DNA of 64,000 bases, from the NCBI RefSeq assembly GCF_024362785.1, contig NZ_CP093301.1, positions 1,054,001 to 1,118,000 of the forward strand, written 5' to 3'. The position numbers were made by a program, and so were the translations under genes. Source of the stretch: Evansella sp. LMS18 (GTDB lineage Bacteria; Bacillota; Bacilli; Bacillales; Salisediminibacteriaceae). The stretch's first letter is position 1. Every line of letters starts with the position of its first letter. This document shows, piece after piece, positions 10,870-20,658 of the stretch. The notes beneath the pieces were generated by a model. That model was not told the origin of the DNA and did no database searches. It worked only from the letters and a program-made list of their open reading frames with translations.

Positions 10870-12144
10870 TTATTTGTTACCATCAAGGCGTTTTTCCACT
10901 GCCCTTGCATGGGCTTCTAATCCTTCAAGGCGGGCAAATGCCGCAATCTTTTCTCCGTTTTTGCTCATTGCGGATTTACTGTAAGACAGGATACTCGATT
11001 TTTTCGTGAAATCCTCCACTGTGAGCGGACTTGAAAACCGGGCTGTTCCGTTTGTAGGCAGCACGTGGTTCGGACCGGCAAAGTAATCGCCAACCGGCTC
11101 AGAGCTGTACTCGCCAAGGAAGATAGCACCTGCATGGCGGATCCGGGGCAGAATCTCCCACGGCTCCTCTGTCATAACCTCCAGGTGTTCCGGAGCCAGC
11201 TCATTTACTGCATATACCGCCTGGTCCATCGTCTCAGCCACGTAAATCGCTCCGAAATCTCTAATGGAAGCTGAAGCTATTTCCTCTTTCGGCAAACTTT
11301 TCAGCTGCTGTTCCACTTCTTCTGATACTTTCTCAGCAAGGGTTTTATCAGTAGTAACGAGAATTGCAGAGGCCATAGGATCATGTTCCGCCTGCGACAA
11401 AAGGTCGGCTGCCACATAATCGGCTTTCGCTGTTTTGTCAGCAAGCACGACGATTTCACTTGGCCCTGCAATCATATCAATGTCTACCGTACCGAACACT
11501 TGCTGTTTTGCCAGCGCTACAAAAATATTTCCAGGCCCGACAATTTTATCAACCGGGCGGACAGACTCCGTCCCGTAGGCAAGAGCTGCGACACCTTGTG
11601 CACCGCCTGCTTTGTATATTTCTTTAATGCCTAGCTCACTTGCTGTTACAAGAACAGTGGCATTCAGGCTGCCGTCTTTTTGCGGGGGAGAAACCATAAC
11701 AATTCGCTCCACACCTGCAACCTGCGCAGGAACCACGTTCATTAATATGGTGGACGGGTATGCTGCACGGCCTCCAGGAACGTAAACACCAGCTGCATCA
11801 AGGGGAGTCACTTTCTGGCCGAGGATCGTTCCATCCTCTTTTGTCGTGATCCAGGACTGCTGAACCTGCCGTGCATGAAAATCCCTTATATTTTCTCTTG
11901 CTTCCCGAATGATAGCGAGCGTTTCCTCATCTATTTTATTATACGCTTCATCAATCTCTTTCTGGGTAACTTTGTTATCCCGGAGAGTGACCCCGTCAAA
12001 TTGCTCTGTGTATTTAAGGACAGCAGTGTCGCCTTCTTTTTTTACTGCTGCAATAATTTCCTTTACAGCCTTCAGCTGCTCCTCTGTACCTTCATCAAGG
12101 CTTCGTTTTAATGAAACATCCGAACTAAGGGGAACGATTTTCAT
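10870..12144 (-). CDS. hisD: Histidinol dehydrogenase
   Basis: 424-residue NAD-dependent enzyme for the last two oxidations of histidine synthesis. Recognisable motifs are [43 protein letters not shown], and [13 protein letters not shown], with zinc-ligand residues in LLSQAEHDP. It overlaps hisG by 4 bp. Confidence 0.97.
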   Translation of the reverse strand: MKIVPLSSDVSLKRSLDEGTEEQLKAVKEIIAAVKKEGDTAVLKYTEQFDGVTLRDNKVTQKEIDEAYNKIDEETLAIIREARENIRDFHARQVQQSWITTKEDGTILGQKVTPLDAAGVYVPGGRAAYPSTILMNVVPAQVAGVERIVMVSPPQKDGSLNATVLVTASELGIKEIYKAGGAQGVAALAYGTESVRPVDKIVGPGNIFVALAKQQVFGTVDIDMIAGPSEIVVLADKTAKADYVAADLLSQAEHDPMASAILVTTDKTLAEKVSEEVEQQLKSLPKEEIASASIRDFGAIYVAETMDQAVYAVNELAPEHLEVMTEEPWEILPRIRHAGAIFLGEYSSEPVGDYFAGPNHVLPTNGTARFSSPLTVEDFTKKSSILSYSKSAMSKNGEKIAAFARLEGLEAHARAVEKRLDGNK

Positions 12145-12821
12145 CCGAATATATCTCCTTCCACCACAGCTGCAATACGCTCTGCCATATCATCGATGGC
12201 CGCTGATTTCGTTCTGTAGCTTACCGGGTTTACAATAAAGCGGGAAGTAATCGGCATCATCGTTTCCAGTTCAACGAGGCCGTTTTCCTTCAGAGTTCTT
12301 CCGGTAGAAACGATATCCACAATCCGGTCAGCAAGCCCGATGATCGGCGCCAGCTCGATAGATCCATTGAGCTTAATAATTTCTACTTGCTCCCCCTGCT
12401 CCCGGAAATAATCAGAAGCGAGATTCGGATACTTTGTCGCAATTTTTGGAGCGATATCTGCTTTAGGATCGTATTCAGGCAAGCCTGCCACAGCCATATA
12501 ACATTCGCTGATTTTGAGATCAAGCACTTCATATACATCCCGTTTTTCTTCAAGTAAAACATCTTTACCGGCAACACCTACATCTGCCACACCGTATTCC
12601 ACGTAAGTCGGTACATCCATTGGTTTTGCAAGGATGAAACGCATGCCTGCTTCAGGGACCTCGATAATAAGTTTTCTGGAATCTTCAAATTCCGGGGGAA
12701 GGGAATAATTCGCCTGCCGGAGCAAGGAGACCGCCTCTTCAAAAATCCGTCCTTTAGGCATGGCAACCGTTATTAATTCCGGGTTCGTTTCTATGTTTGG
12801 AATTTTGCCGTTGTCAGTCAT
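12141..12821 (-). CDS. hisG: ATP phosphoribosyltransferase, short catalytic subunit
   Basis: 226 residues, the short form that lacks the C-terminal regulatory domain and needs HisZ. The PRPP-binding stretch is around [16 protein letters not shown] (about residue 165) and the N-terminal signature is [12 protein letters not shown]. It commits ATP and PRPP to histidine synthesis. It overlaps both neighbours by 4 bp. Confidence 0.96.
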   Translation of the reverse strand: MTDNGKIPNIETNPELITVAMPKGRIFEEAVSLLRQANYSLPPEFEDSRKLIIEVPEAGMRFILAKPMDVPTYVEYGVADVGVAGKDVLLEEKRDVYEVLDLKISECYMAVAGLPEYDPKADIAPKIATKYPNLASDYFREQGEQVEIIKLNGSIELAPIIGLADRIVDIVSTGRTLKENGLVELETMMPITSRFIVNPVSYRTKSAAIDDMAERIAAVVEGDIFG

Positions 12822-14008
12822 TTACTGTCCCCTCCATTTCCGTTCGATCCGACGAAGTAGATTACTTCTTTAAACTGGGCTGAAAATTTGTCAATATCTG
12901 AAATCCCTCCATGGTCCTGCATAACGACAGAACGTCCGGATTCTCTAAGTATCCTCGCCTTTTCCATCGCTTCTTTTCTCCGCTCATTACTGAAAATGAC
13001 ACAAGCATCGTTAATTACGGATGCTTTTATTTTTCCTAGTGCTTCTGTCAATTTATCAAGCCGGAGCCCAAATCCTGTGGCAGGCTGGGGGCTGTGAAAC
13101 TTGCTGAACAGCTCGTCATATCTCCCGCCGCTGCCGATAGGATAACCAAGCCCTTCACTATATGCTTCAAAAACTGCGCCTGTGTAATAACTCATATGCA
13201 ATACAAGATTTAAGTCAATCATAATTTTATCAGTAAGCCCGTATGCTTCAAGCACCTGGACAAGATCCTCCAGCTGCTGGAGCGCCTCAAGAGCCTCACT
13301 GCTTTCAGCAAGGGAACGGGCTTTAGCTAACACATCAGTACCACCCTTTAAGCTCAGCAGCTCTTTCAGCCTTCGCTGGTCTATGGACGAAAGAGGGTAT
13401 TGTTCAGCCTTTTTACGGAAGCCTACATAATTTTTTTCGTATAAGTAGCGGCGGAATGCATCTGCCCGGGTCTCGTTCCCCAGGATTTCCTCTAAATAAG
13501 CATTAACAAAACCTATGTGGCCGATAGCAATCTGGAAATTTTCCAGTCCTGCTTTTTCCAGGGAGGCAATCATTAAGGAGATCACTTCGCCATCTGCACT
13601 GTTTGAGCTGTCGCCTATAAGCTCTACACCAATCTGTTCAAATTCAGCCGATTTTCCCCCTTCCCGCTGCTGCGAGCGGAAAACTGGCGCATCGTATGTA
13701 AGCCTGAGGGGACGCTCTGCGTTTTTCAGGGTAGATGCGGCAATCCGTGCTATCGGAGCTGTCATATCGGGACGGAGCACGAGGGTATTCCCATCCTGGT
13801 CAAGGAGCTTGAACAACTGCTGTTCCTGAATGGCTGAAGCTGCTCCCACTGTTTCGTGATATTCCAGAGTAGGCGTTTCAATGGGCGCATAGCCCCAGCG
13901 GGAAACTTCCCCCGAAATAGCCTCTCTTACTTCCCTCTTTAACTGGTATAGCTCAGGCAGTGTATCACGCATCCCTGCCGGCTTCTCAAACATAAATAAT
14001 TTCCACAT
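12818..14008 (-). CDS. hisZ: ATP phosphoribosyltransferase regulatory subunit
   Basis: 391-396 residue class II histidyl-tRNA-synthetase-like protein (motif around [34 protein letters not shown]) without a tRNA-binding domain; HisZ proteins activate short HisG and mediate histidine feedback. First gene of the operon. ATG at 14008 or the in-frame ATG at 13993 are both possible; the latter matches the usual MFEKP start. No T-box leader was recognised upstream. Confidence 0.93.
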   Translation of the reverse strand: MWKLFMFEKPAGMRDTLPELYQLKREVREAISGEVSRWGYAPIETPTLEYHETVGAASAIQEQQLFKLLDQDGNTLVLRPDMTAPIARIAASTLKNAERPLRLTYDAPVFRSQQREGGKSAEFEQIGVELIGDSSNSADGEVISLMIASLEKAGLENFQIAIGHIGFVNAYLEEILGNETRADAFRRYLYEKNYVGFRKKAEQYPLSSIDQRRLKELLSLKGGTDVLAKARSLAESSEALEALQQLEDLVQVLEAYGLTDKIMIDLNLVLHMSYYTGAVFEAYSEGLGYPIGSGGRYDELFSKFHSPQPATGFGLRLDKLTEALGKIKASVINDACVIFSNERRKEAMEKARILRESGRSVVMQDHGGISDIDKFSAQFKEVIYFVGSNGNGGDSK

Positions 14009-14058
14009 CCTGCTAACACCCCATCCTCATATGTTTCCGGGATCGGCCCCTATATTTC

Positions 14059-14085
14059 GGGGGCCAGACCCCGCACAATTTTGTG
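14059..14085 (+). repeat. REP-like palindrome, copy 1
   Basis: GGGGCCAGACCCC flanked on the right by GCACAATTTTGTG. It lies 50 bp upstream of hisZ. Same family as the copies at 16151, 16181, 28171, 41811, 45864 and 48928. Confidence 0.8.
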
Positions 14086-14288
14086 AACTTCTCCTAATAT
14101 TGTTGCTCATTATATTAATTGTACCATTGTTTTTGGTTGCTTCGATTCATTCGCTTTAGTTCGCTAATGTGATAATGTAATAAAGATTATATTTGTAGTC
14201 TACAGGGGATTCCTCTGGCAGTCAACCAAAAAAAACAGAAGATTCGTTTTATGCGGGGGAGGTCAGAGCGGAACGTTTTAAGATAAGC

Positions 14289-14515
14289 TTTCGCAAAGCA
14301 TCAGGGGGAATCGTGCAACGTTGTGGGGGATTCGCACAACTTCGTACTGGGTTCCCGCAACATCGGGGGGGGGGGGCGTTCGCACAACATTGGGGGACGT
14401 TCGCACTACCTGGAGTGGTTCTCGCCCTACCGGGTACTGGGTTCGCACAACGTAGAGGGGCCTTCGCACAACATTGGGGGACGTTCGCACAACTCCGAGG
14501 ATTAACGCACATTTC
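14289..14515 (+). repeat. Tandem 21-bp array 2 (TTCGCACAAC word, 11 units)
   Basis: Units open TTCGCACAAC and end in a G-rich tail (such as ATTGGGGGACG). Starts are 21 bp apart for the second half; the first half is less regular and contains an expanded run of eleven G at about 14364. It lies between yvoF and hisZ, in the 567-bp gap 14009-14575, which has no credible gene. Array 6 (61061) is the same word on the other strand. Confidence 0.88.
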
Positions 14516-14552
14516 CAATGGCACCGCTACTTATCCCCATGCCCAACCTAAA

Positions 14553-14593
14553 TAAAAACACCCCTCAAGAGATTGTCATTTCTCCTGAGGGGC
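14553..14593 (-). terminator. Terminator overlapping the yvoF stop
   Basis: Minus-strand stem GCCCCTCA/TGAGGGGT around an 18-nt loop followed by GTTTTTATTT. The yvoF stop codon falls within it. Confidence 0.75.
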
Positions 14594-15136
14594 GTAGTTT
14601 TCCACCTGCTCCGTATCTGCCTGAATACTTCCTTCAATTTCTTCCTTTGTCCTGATTATCCGCATTGGGTTGCCGCCCACAAATGCTCCGGCCGGTACAT
14701 CTTTATGTACCAGGGTGGCTGCAGACACGATTGCTCCATCCCCAATTTCAACCCCGGGAAGAATGGTGGAGTTAGCTCCTATCAAAACATTGTTTCCTAT
14801 ATTTACGTCTCCGAGGCGGTACTCCTTAATCAGATACTCATGAGCAAGAATCGTAGTATTATAGCCGATTACTGAGTTTTCCCCGATCTTTATTTTTTCC
14901 GGAAACATCGTGTCCATCATCACCATTAGAGCGACCGCCGTTTTATTTCCCACTTCCATGCCAAGAAACGTTTTGTAAAGCCAGTTTTTCACCGGCAGAA
15001 AAGGAGTGTAACGGGCAGTCTGGATAACGACAAAGTTCCTGACGACTTTCCAGAATGGCACTGTTTTGTAAATCTGCCACAACGAATTCGCTTCTTCCAC
15101 CTCGTATCGGGTCGTTCTTCTCATGAGCCTCTGCAC
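14576..15136 (-). CDS. yvoF: Hexapeptide-repeat O-acyltransferase (YvoF type)
   Basis: 186 residues with left-handed beta-helix hexapeptide repeats (IKIGENSVIGYNTTILAHEYLI, VNIGNNVLIGANSTILPGVEIGDGAIV, about residues 80-150), the fold of CoA-dependent acetyl/acyltransferases such as maltose or galactoside acetyltransferase. Its substrate is unknown. The place after ppaX at the end of the hprK-lgt-yvoD-ppaX-yvoF order matches B. subtilis. A 21-bp repeat array separates it from ppaX. Confidence 0.87.
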   Translation of the reverse strand: MQRLMRRTTRYEVEEANSLWQIYKTVPFWKVVRNFVVIQTARYTPFLPVKNWLYKTFLGMEVGNKTAVALMVMMDTMFPEKIKIGENSVIGYNTTILAHEYLIKEYRLGDVNIGNNVLIGANSTILPGVEIGDGAIVSAATLVHKDVPAGAFVGGNPMRIIRTKEEIEGSIQADTEQVENYAPQEK

Positions 15137-15174
15137 CTCAATTCGTTTCGTATTGTATCTGCTTTTAAAACCAA

Positions 15175-15358
15175 GAACGTTGATTGAACCTTGTATTTCG
15201 TTGATTATCCATCAAATTTCGTTGATTAAAGTCTGTTTTTCGCCGATTGAACCTCATATTTCGTGCATTGAACCACAATTCGACGATTGAAAAGCGGATT
15301 TCGTGCATTGAACCCCGGACTTCGTGCATTGAACAGTGAATTACGCACATTAACCCAC
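15175..15358 (+). repeat. Tandem 21-bp array 3 (CGTTGATTGAACC word, 9 units)
   Basis: Nine units read CGTTGATTGAACC or CGTGCATTGAACC plus a short tail ending TTT; starts are spaced 21, 21, 21, 21, 19, 21, 21 and 21 bp. It fills the ppaX-yvoF gap inside a conserved operon. Array 4 (55749) carries the same word in the opposite orientation. Confidence 0.9.
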
Positions 15359-15371
15359 TATTTTTATAAAA

Positions 15372-16073
15372 TTAAGCTTTACTTTGTTCCATCTCAAGAC
15401 CAAGATAGTCAAGCAGTTCAGGCATTTTTCCAAGCATTACATCAGGCTCAAAGGTGGATAAAAACTCCTGGCCTTTAATACTCCAGCCTACACCTGCGGT
15501 TTTCGTTCCTGCATTTTTACCTCCAAGAATGTCATGCTGGCTGTCGCCGATCATCATGGTTTTTTCAGGGACGGAGCCGAGAGCCTCCATCGCCATCTGC
15601 AGCGGCTCAGGATGCGGTTTATAATTCGTTACTTCATCCAGAGATACAATTACATCAAAAAAGTGGTCGAGCTTTTTCAGCTGAAGGCCCCTTACAGCTG
15701 TATCTCTTCTTTTCGTTGTGACGATAGCCATTTTAAACCCTTCTTTGTGAAGGACCTCCAGGGTTTCCTTCACTCCTTCATACTCTTCCACGAGGTCATC
15801 ATGCTTTGCATGGTTAAATGTGCGGTATGTATTAGTCATTTCTTCTACCCTGTCCGGATCCAGGTTATTGAATGTTTCCGATAACGGGGGCCCTATAAAA
15901 GAAACAACATCCTCCCGTTTGTATTTGCCGGGATAATACGTCTCCATCGTATGAAGGAACGACGCGACGATTAGCTCAATTGTGTTAATGAGCGTGCCGT
16001 CCAGGTCAAACAAAATCGTATCAATATTTTTTATTTCAGTTCTCCGTAAGTCTTCGCCTTTACTCAAAATCAT
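15372..16073 (-). CDS. ppaX: Pyrophosphatase PpaX (HAD family)
   Basis: 233-residue HAD hydrolase with nucleophile motif FDLDGTLIN (about residue 21), motif II TTKRR and motif IV GDSQHDILGGKNAG. PpaX hydrolyses the pyrophosphate formed when HPr kinase/phosphorylase dephosphorylates Ser-P-HPr, which fits its position in the hprK cluster. ATG at 16073 has AAGGGAGATGA just upstream; the N-terminus is somewhat longer than that of B. subtilis. Confidence 0.92.
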   Translation of the reverse strand: MILSKGEDLRRTEIKNIDTILFDLDGTLINTIELIVASFLHTMETYYPGKYKREDVVSFIGPPLSETFNNLDPDRVEEMTNTYRTFNHAKHDDLVEEYEGVKETLEVLHKEGFKMAIVTTKRRDTAVRGLQLKKLDHFFDVIVSLDEVTNYKPHPEPLQMAMEALGSVPEKTMMIGDSQHDILGGKNAGTKTAGVGWSIKGQEFLSTFEPDVMLGKMPELLDYLGLEMEQSKA

Positions 16074-16150
16074 TCATCTCCCTTTTCTGCAATTCGCTTC
16101 GTTGTGCCAGCTTCTCTGACAAAATCAATAAATACTGATATATTTACATA

Positions 16151-16175
16151 AAATTGTGCAGGGTCTGGCCCCGCA
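16151..16175 (-). repeat. REP-like palindrome, copy 2a
   Basis: Minus-strand copy of GGGGCCAGACCC followed by TGCACAATTT. With copy 2b it forms a closely spaced pair between yvoD and ppaX. Confidence 0.8.
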
Positions 16176-16180
16176 ACTGT

Positions 16181-16207
16181 CACAAAATCGTGCGGGGCCA
16201 GACCCTC
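16181..16207 (-). repeat. REP-like palindrome, copy 2b
   Basis: Minus-strand flank GCACGATTTTGTG with the core in the other orientation (GGGTCTGGCCCC). Only five bases separate it from copy 2a, a doublet arrangement like paired REP elements. Confidence 0.8.
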
Positions 16208-16225
16208 GATTTATAACTCCTGGCT

Positions 16226-17185
16226 TTAACCTCCTGTGCCTGTGTTCCAGCTGCTGTCCGCTGCCCCTTGTTTTTTCTCCAGCCGGTTCCAGATAACTGC
16301 GACGGCAATCGTGAGCGCTATGGCTGTTACGAGCCTGATCAGCAGGAGAGGCCATAAAGGTATGCCAAGCGGAGCAAATATCAGGGTATCCTCAATCACC
16401 GCGTGGCAGGCAACGAGAAAGATCATCACGAGATAAAGATCCTTCTTGCTCACTCCATCTTCTTTCACTGCCTGAATCATGACACCTGCACCATATGCCA
16501 GGCCGAAGACGAGCCCTGCCGCAAGTGTTGTTGAAGTATTTTCTTTAATACCGAGCACACGTGTGAAAGGTGACATCCACCTGGAAAAAACGTCCAGCCA
16601 TTTTAAATCCTTCATAATCTGGATGAAAACCATGATAGGAATAACAATCACTGCGAGCTGAACGATTCCGAAAAATGCGCTTTCCACTCCCTGAAGAACA
16701 ATTGCTCCCCAGCCAGCCACAGCTTCATCCCCTGCTGCAGGGACAAATCCGTACTGAGCTCTTTCACCGCCGCCTTGCCAGAACAAATTAATGGCCCAGG
16801 CCGCAAACAATGCGAGCCCTACCCTGACGACAACCATAATCCAGATTTTCACTCCAACCTGCTTGGCAACCGCCGATTCAACGATGAGATTATGTGAAAA
16901 AGACAGCATGACTGCGAGAATAAAAACTTCTTTTACTGTAAGGTCCATCGTAAGCATCGCGCCAATAGCAGCGTATAAGTTCAAAATATTCCCTAACACT
17001 AATGGAATTGCAGCTTCTCCACTCAAGCCGATAAAACCCATTAATGGTGACAGAAGTGATGTCAGCCAATCCATCAGAGGGGTATAGCCGATTATTGTCA
17101 CAATGAGTGTTATTGGGAAAATTATTTTTCCGAGCGTCCAGGTTGTCTGAAGACCAACCTTTAATCCTTGTTTTAAAGTGTTCAC
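16226..17185 (-). CDS. yvoD: Nucleoside-recognition (Gate) domain membrane protein YvoD
   Basis: 319 residues, multi-spanning, with the paired gate/nucleoside-recognition segments (TTWTLGKIIFPITLIVTIIGYTP near the N-terminus and AVKEDGVSKKDLYLVMIFLVACHAVIEDTLIF near the C-terminus) also found in SpmA/SpmB-like proteins. Function unknown. I prefer the GTG at 17185, which has GGTGGGAG at good spacing, over a TTG at 17212. It sits between lgt and ppaX as in B. subtilis. Confidence 0.87.
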   Translation of the reverse strand: MNTLKQGLKVGLQTTWTLGKIIFPITLIVTIIGYTPLMDWLTSLLSPLMGFIGLSGEAAIPLVLGNILNLYAAIGAMLTMDLTVKEVFILAVMLSFSHNLIVESAVAKQVGVKIWIMVVVRVGLALFAAWAINLFWQGGGERAQYGFVPAAGDEAVAGWGAIVLQGVESAFFGIVQLAVIVIPIMVFIQIMKDLKWLDVFSRWMSPFTRVLGIKENTSTTLAAGLVFGLAYGAGVMIQAVKEDGVSKKDLYLVMIFLVACHAVIEDTLIFAPLGIPLWPLLLIRLVTAIALTIAVAVIWNRLEKKQGAADSSWNTGTGG

Positions 17186-17239
17186 CAATACAACTCCCAC
17201 CTCTGCCTTCAATTTAACCCATACTAGTCATTATTTGCG

Positions 17240-17283
17240 AAAAAAAAGGCCGCGTCAAGGACTTCATCCGAGACACCGCCTTA
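17240..17283 (-). terminator. Terminator between lgt and yvoD
   Basis: Minus-strand stem AAGGCGGTGTC/GACGCGGCCTT with a 15-nt loop followed by eight T. A second hairpin, TCCAGGGC-ATTCA-GCCCTGGA, lies just upstream at 17306-17326. Together they may reduce lgt-to-yvoD readthrough. Confidence 0.65.
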
Positions 17284-17352
17284 TTAAGAAACACCTCTCC
17301 GCCGGTCCAGGGCTGAATGCCCTGGATGATGCGGTTTAAGTTTCCCCTACTA

Positions 17353-18252
17353 TTACTTTCTCTTCTTTTTTCCAGCCGTAGTGTTTTTGCCTTTTCCAGA
17401 CGCTTTCTTCCCGTTCCCGCCTGTTTTAGCGGACGGCTCGTCATCGTCTAAATAACGTTTATCAGCCAGCCCTGTTTTTCTGCGGTAAATGATGAGAATA
17501 ATACCACCGATGATCGTCAGGATGGAGACGACCTGAGCTGTTTTAAGGAAACCGAAAATGAGAAGATAATCAGTTCGTATTCCTTCGATAATGAATCTTC
17601 CAACAGAATACCAGATTGCATAGGTGATAAACATTTCCCCTCTGCGCAGATTCACACGGCGAAGAAGGAGAAGGACAATAATTCCAAGAACATTCCAGAG
17701 CGATTCATATAAGAATGTAGGGTGATGGTATGCCCCGTTAATGTACATCTGGTTGATAATAAACTCAGGGAGCATCAAACTCTCAAGAAAACTTCGAGAA
17801 ACCTCCCCGCCATACACTTCCTGGTTCATGAAGTTGCCCCAGCGGCCTATCGCCTGGCCTACCAGTATCCCCGGGGCTGCAATATCCGCAACTTTCCAGA
17901 AAGATAACCCTCGTTTTCTCGTGAAAATAATAGCCGTTATGATTGCAGCAATAAGTCCGCCATGGATAGCAAGACCGCCTTCCCATATAGCGAAAACACG
18001 CATAGGATTATCTGCAAAGTGTTCCCAGCGGAAAATAACATAATAAAGACGAGCTCCAATAATGGCAGCAGGGATAGCATATAACAATAAGTCGGCAAAT
18101 GTGTCTTTCGGAAGCCCCCGCTTTTTTGCTTCATGGTTTACTAATAAGTATCCTAAAAATGCCCCTAAACCAATCAGAAGACCATACCAGTAAACGGTAA
18201 GGGGACCAAGCTCAAACGCCACCGGATCAAGTGGCTGTATTGTTGCTATCAT
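17353..18252 (-). CDS. lgt: Prolipoprotein diacylglyceryl transferase
   Basis: 299-residue membrane enzyme with about seven spans and the Lgt signature [13 protein letters not shown] (about residues 137-149), plus conserved HGGLIAAI and the Arg in [13 protein letters not shown]. It adds diacylglycerol to the lipobox cysteine of prolipoproteins; CccB in this window is a predicted substrate. The C-terminus carries a Lys/Gly-rich cytoplasmic tail (about 30 residues) that is longer than usual. GAGGTG precedes the ATG. Confidence 0.96.
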   Translation of the reverse strand: MIATIQPLDPVAFELGPLTVYWYGLLIGLGAFLGYLLVNHEAKKRGLPKDTFADLLLYAIPAAIIGARLYYVIFRWEHFADNPMRVFAIWEGGLAIHGGLIAAIITAIIFTRKRGLSFWKVADIAAPGILVGQAIGRWGNFMNQEVYGGEVSRSFLESLMLPEFIINQMYINGAYHHPTFLYESLWNVLGIIVLLLLRRVNLRRGEMFITYAIWYSVGRFIIEGIRTDYLLIFGFLKTAQVVSILTIIGGIILIIYRRKTGLADKRYLDDDEPSAKTGGNGKKASGKGKNTTAGKKKRK

Positions 18253-18426
18253 TCAACCTACACCTCATTTTTTCAGCGGACAGATAAACATCTCTCACTC
18301 CCGCTTTTTAATCTGTCAGTACCGGATTAATAAACTACTGTTTCAATTTATCATACTTTACAGACCGGGGACAGGAAAAGAGAATCTACACCGGTCCAGG
18401 AAAAAACCACAGAACCGGCGCATGCT

Positions 18427-19365
18427 TTAATACTCTTCTTTGTCTCCATCTTCAATTACTCCCGCAAGCTGGTCTGTAAACTGCTGGGCAGCATTTATCC
18501 CCATTCGTTTCAGCCGGAAGTTCATAGCCGCTACTTCGATGATAACTGCCAGGTTTCTTCCTGGACGCACAGGGATAGTCACCTTCGGGAGGTCGGTGTT
18601 AAAAATCTTTACTGTATCTTCATCAAGTCCCAGTCTGTCATATTGTTTTTTCTGGTCCCAGAGTTCAAGATGAATTCCCAGGCCGATTCGTTTAAAGTTA
18701 CGGACCGAACCTGCCCCAAACAAAGTCATTACATTGATAATACCCAGCCCTCTGATTTCCAGCAGATGTTTAATCAGATCCGGGGAACGGCCAACTAGCA
18801 CCCCTTCATGTTCCTCTTTTATCTCTACTGAGTCATCAGCAACGAGCCTGTGGCCTCGGCGCACAAGGTCCAGAGCAGTTTCACTTTTACCTACCCCGCT
18901 CGAGCCAGTAATCAGCACACCCACTCCATAAATATCTACGAGTACTCCGTGTACTGCCGTCATCGGGGCAAGCTGGCTCTCCAGGTAGTTTGTGATCTGG
19001 GAGCTGAGACGTGTTGTTGTTACTGACGAACTAAAAATAGGAACTCCCACTCTATTGGCAGCTGCAATCAGCTCTGGCGGCGCCTCCATGCTTCTTGAAA
19101 GGATGATCCCAGGTGTGTCGTATGTACAAAGCCTTTCCATCCGGTCCACCTTTTCCTCTTTGGAAAGCTCAGAAAAAAACGTCATTTCTGTTTTCCCAAG
19201 GAGCTGAATCCGCTTAGCAGGATAGTATGTAAAGTAACCAGCCATTTCCATCCCCGGGCGGCTGATATCACTCGTAACGACCGGCCGGAAAGCTACATCC
19301 TGCCCTTTATTTAGCAATTCAAGGTTGAACTCTTCCATAAGCTGCCTTGCAGTAATTTTCGCCAT
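18427..19365 (-). CDS. hprK: HPr kinase/phosphorylase
   Basis: 312 residues. Walker A GSSGVGKS is at 154-161, followed by the HPrK/P signature [11 protein letters not shown] near 204-214. The enzyme phosphorylates HPr (and Crh) on Ser46 and controls carbon catabolite repression. AAAGGAGG precedes the ATG. First gene of the hprK-lgt-yvoD-ppaX-yvoF group. Confidence 0.97.
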   Translation of the reverse strand: MAKITARQLMEEFNLELLNKGQDVAFRPVVTSDISRPGMEMAGYFTYYPAKRIQLLGKTEMTFFSELSKEEKVDRMERLCTYDTPGIILSRSMEAPPELIAAANRVGVPIFSSSVTTTRLSSQITNYLESQLAPMTAVHGVLVDIYGVGVLITGSSGVGKSETALDLVRRGHRLVADDSVEIKEEHEGVLVGRSPDLIKHLLEIRGLGIINVMTLFGAGSVRNFKRIGLGIHLELWDQKKQYDRLGLDEDTVKIFNTDLPKVTIPVRPGRNLAVIIEVAAMNFRLKRMGINAAQQFTDQLAGVIEDGDKEEY

Positions 19366-19616
19366 ATTCGTTTCCTCCTTTAGATTTTATCCTCTGTACG
19401 GTCGATAGAAAAACCGGTTAATTGCCATTCATAGTTCACATTGTATTTTCCCCAGGCACGTAAAATATATGGCACCAAATAAGCCCGGCCTGGCCAATGA
19501 AAGCTTTTTTTATTTTATCACACTCTTTCTTACAGACAGAACAAATACAATCAGTTATTTGCTTGCCATGAAGAGTTTGCATTTCTGGTTGGGAGGTGCT
19601 GGGCGGGTTAAACAGC

Positions 19617-19822
19617 CGGTTTAAATAAAGAGACGGACGAATTCCGCTTATTTCAAAATTGTTAGTAAAAAACACTTAAATAGACGGAGAAATTCCGCCT
19701 ATTAACTCAAAAAACTCGAAGATGGGTGCTTTTGCGTCGAATAACCGGAAAACCTTCCCTTATATAACCTTGAAACGATCTCCAATTGCATTTAACCGGA
19801 AGATCTCCGGTTATTTTCCTTT
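19617..19822. repeat. Row of four small hairpins
   Basis: Four imperfect palindromes about 50-63 bp apart: near 19632 (AGACGGA/TTCCGCTTATTT arms), near 19680 (AATAGACGGA-GAAA-TTCCGCCTATT), near 19740 (AATAACCGGA with a poor partner), and near 19795 (AACCGGA-AGATC-TCCGGTT, perfect 7-bp arms). They share a 5'-AATA(G/A)-CGGA half-site. The 672-bp gap between hprK and yvlD holds no gene otherwise. Confidence 0.6.
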
Positions 19823-19938
19823 TTGCTGACTACTTAAATTTAAAAAAGGGATGATTTTCAGCCTATAAACCAGGAAGACTTTAATTTGAAGGGAGAACGA
19901 TAATCCGTGAGGTTTAAAAAATTATCTTTTTTTAAATA

Positions 19939-19973
19939 AAGAAAACTCACCACTAACTATGGCGAGTTTTACT
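19939..19973 (-). terminator. Terminator of the yvlBCD operon
   Basis: Minus-strand stem AAACTCGCCA/TGGTGAGTTT with a 7-nt loop followed by TCTTTATTT, 65 bp after yvlD. Confidence 0.8.
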
Positions 19974-20037
19974 TTCTATATACAATAATCATCTTCAGGT
20001 TTTAAAAATTTTTGACCAGGCCTGCTATTTATATCTC

Positions 20038-20394
20038 TTACCGTTTTGTAATCGGGTCCACAATAAAGGAGTGGATAAGCGCACTGAGGAGAGCAAAAAT
20101 GATTGCCGCCAGAAGTGCTATACCGAAGCCGTCAATCACAAAACTGCCGCCCATTACCCATGCAGTAATCATCAATGTGACCGCATTGATGACAAACATG
20201 AACAGGCCTAAAGTAATAATTGTTACTGGCAATGTCAGCACTACAAGAATCGGTTTAACAACGAGGTTAACGACAGCTAAAATGAAACTTGCCAGAATGG
20301 CTGCTCCGAACCCTGCTACTTCAAACCCAGCGAAAAAATTAGCGATTATCAGTAACACTACCGCGTTTACAATAATCTGGATGAGCCAGCCCAT
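20038..20394 (-). CDS. yvlD: Phage-holin-4-type membrane protein YvlD
   Basis: 118 residues with about four hydrophobic spans (MGWLIQIIVNAVVLLIIANFF..., FGAAILASFILAVVNLVVKPIL), the YvlD/holin superfamily 4 pattern. It follows yvlC immediately, and the group has a SigW-type promoter, so a role in envelope stress is likely; the biochemical function is unknown. Confidence 0.9.
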   Translation of the reverse strand: MGWLIQIIVNAVVLLIIANFFAGFEVAGFGAAILASFILAVVNLVVKPILVVLTLPVTIITLGLFMFVINAVTLMITAWVMGGSFVIDGFGIALLAAIIFALLSALIHSFIVDPITKR

Positions 20395-20592
20395 TTATCT
20401 TCCCGCTTCCGTTTCATTAGGAATGACGAACACACCGATTAAGTACGCAAGTACGGCTGTACCGAAAGATACAATAAGAAGGACCAGTGCCAAAATCCTT
20501 ATTACGGTAGGGTCAATATTAAAATACTTTCCCAGCCCGCCGCAAACTCCCGCTATCTTCCGGTCATTTGTTGTTCTGTATAGACGTTTCAT
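20395..20592 (-). CDS. yvlC: PspC-domain membrane protein YvlC
   Basis: 65 residues consisting of a PspC domain: RTTNDRKIAGVCGGLGKYFNIDPTVIR followed by one membrane span. In enterobacteria PspC senses membrane stress with PspB; in Bacilli the single-domain form sits in a SigW operon. It abuts yvlD. Confidence 0.93.
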   Translation of the reverse strand: MKRLYRTTNDRKIAGVCGGLGKYFNIDPTVIRILALVLLIVSFGTAVLAYLIGVFVIPNETEAGR

Positions 20593-20658
20593 GAGACCAC
20601 TCTCCTTTACCTCATCTTGACTGCATATTTTTCGCTGACTGTTTCGTTTACCTGTAGT

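Noticed and set aside
14009-14290. T-box or attenuator leader for the his operon
   Set aside because: No AGGGTGGNACCGCG box or specifier stem was found upstream of hisZ.
14249-14555. ORFs on both strands through array 2
   Set aside because: Same effect of the 21-bp period; low-complexity products (repeated CANVPQCCA-like words), no start signals.
15165-15350. Minus-strand ORF of repeated FNRR/FNQRN words
   Set aside because: Product of array 3 translated; no ribosome site.
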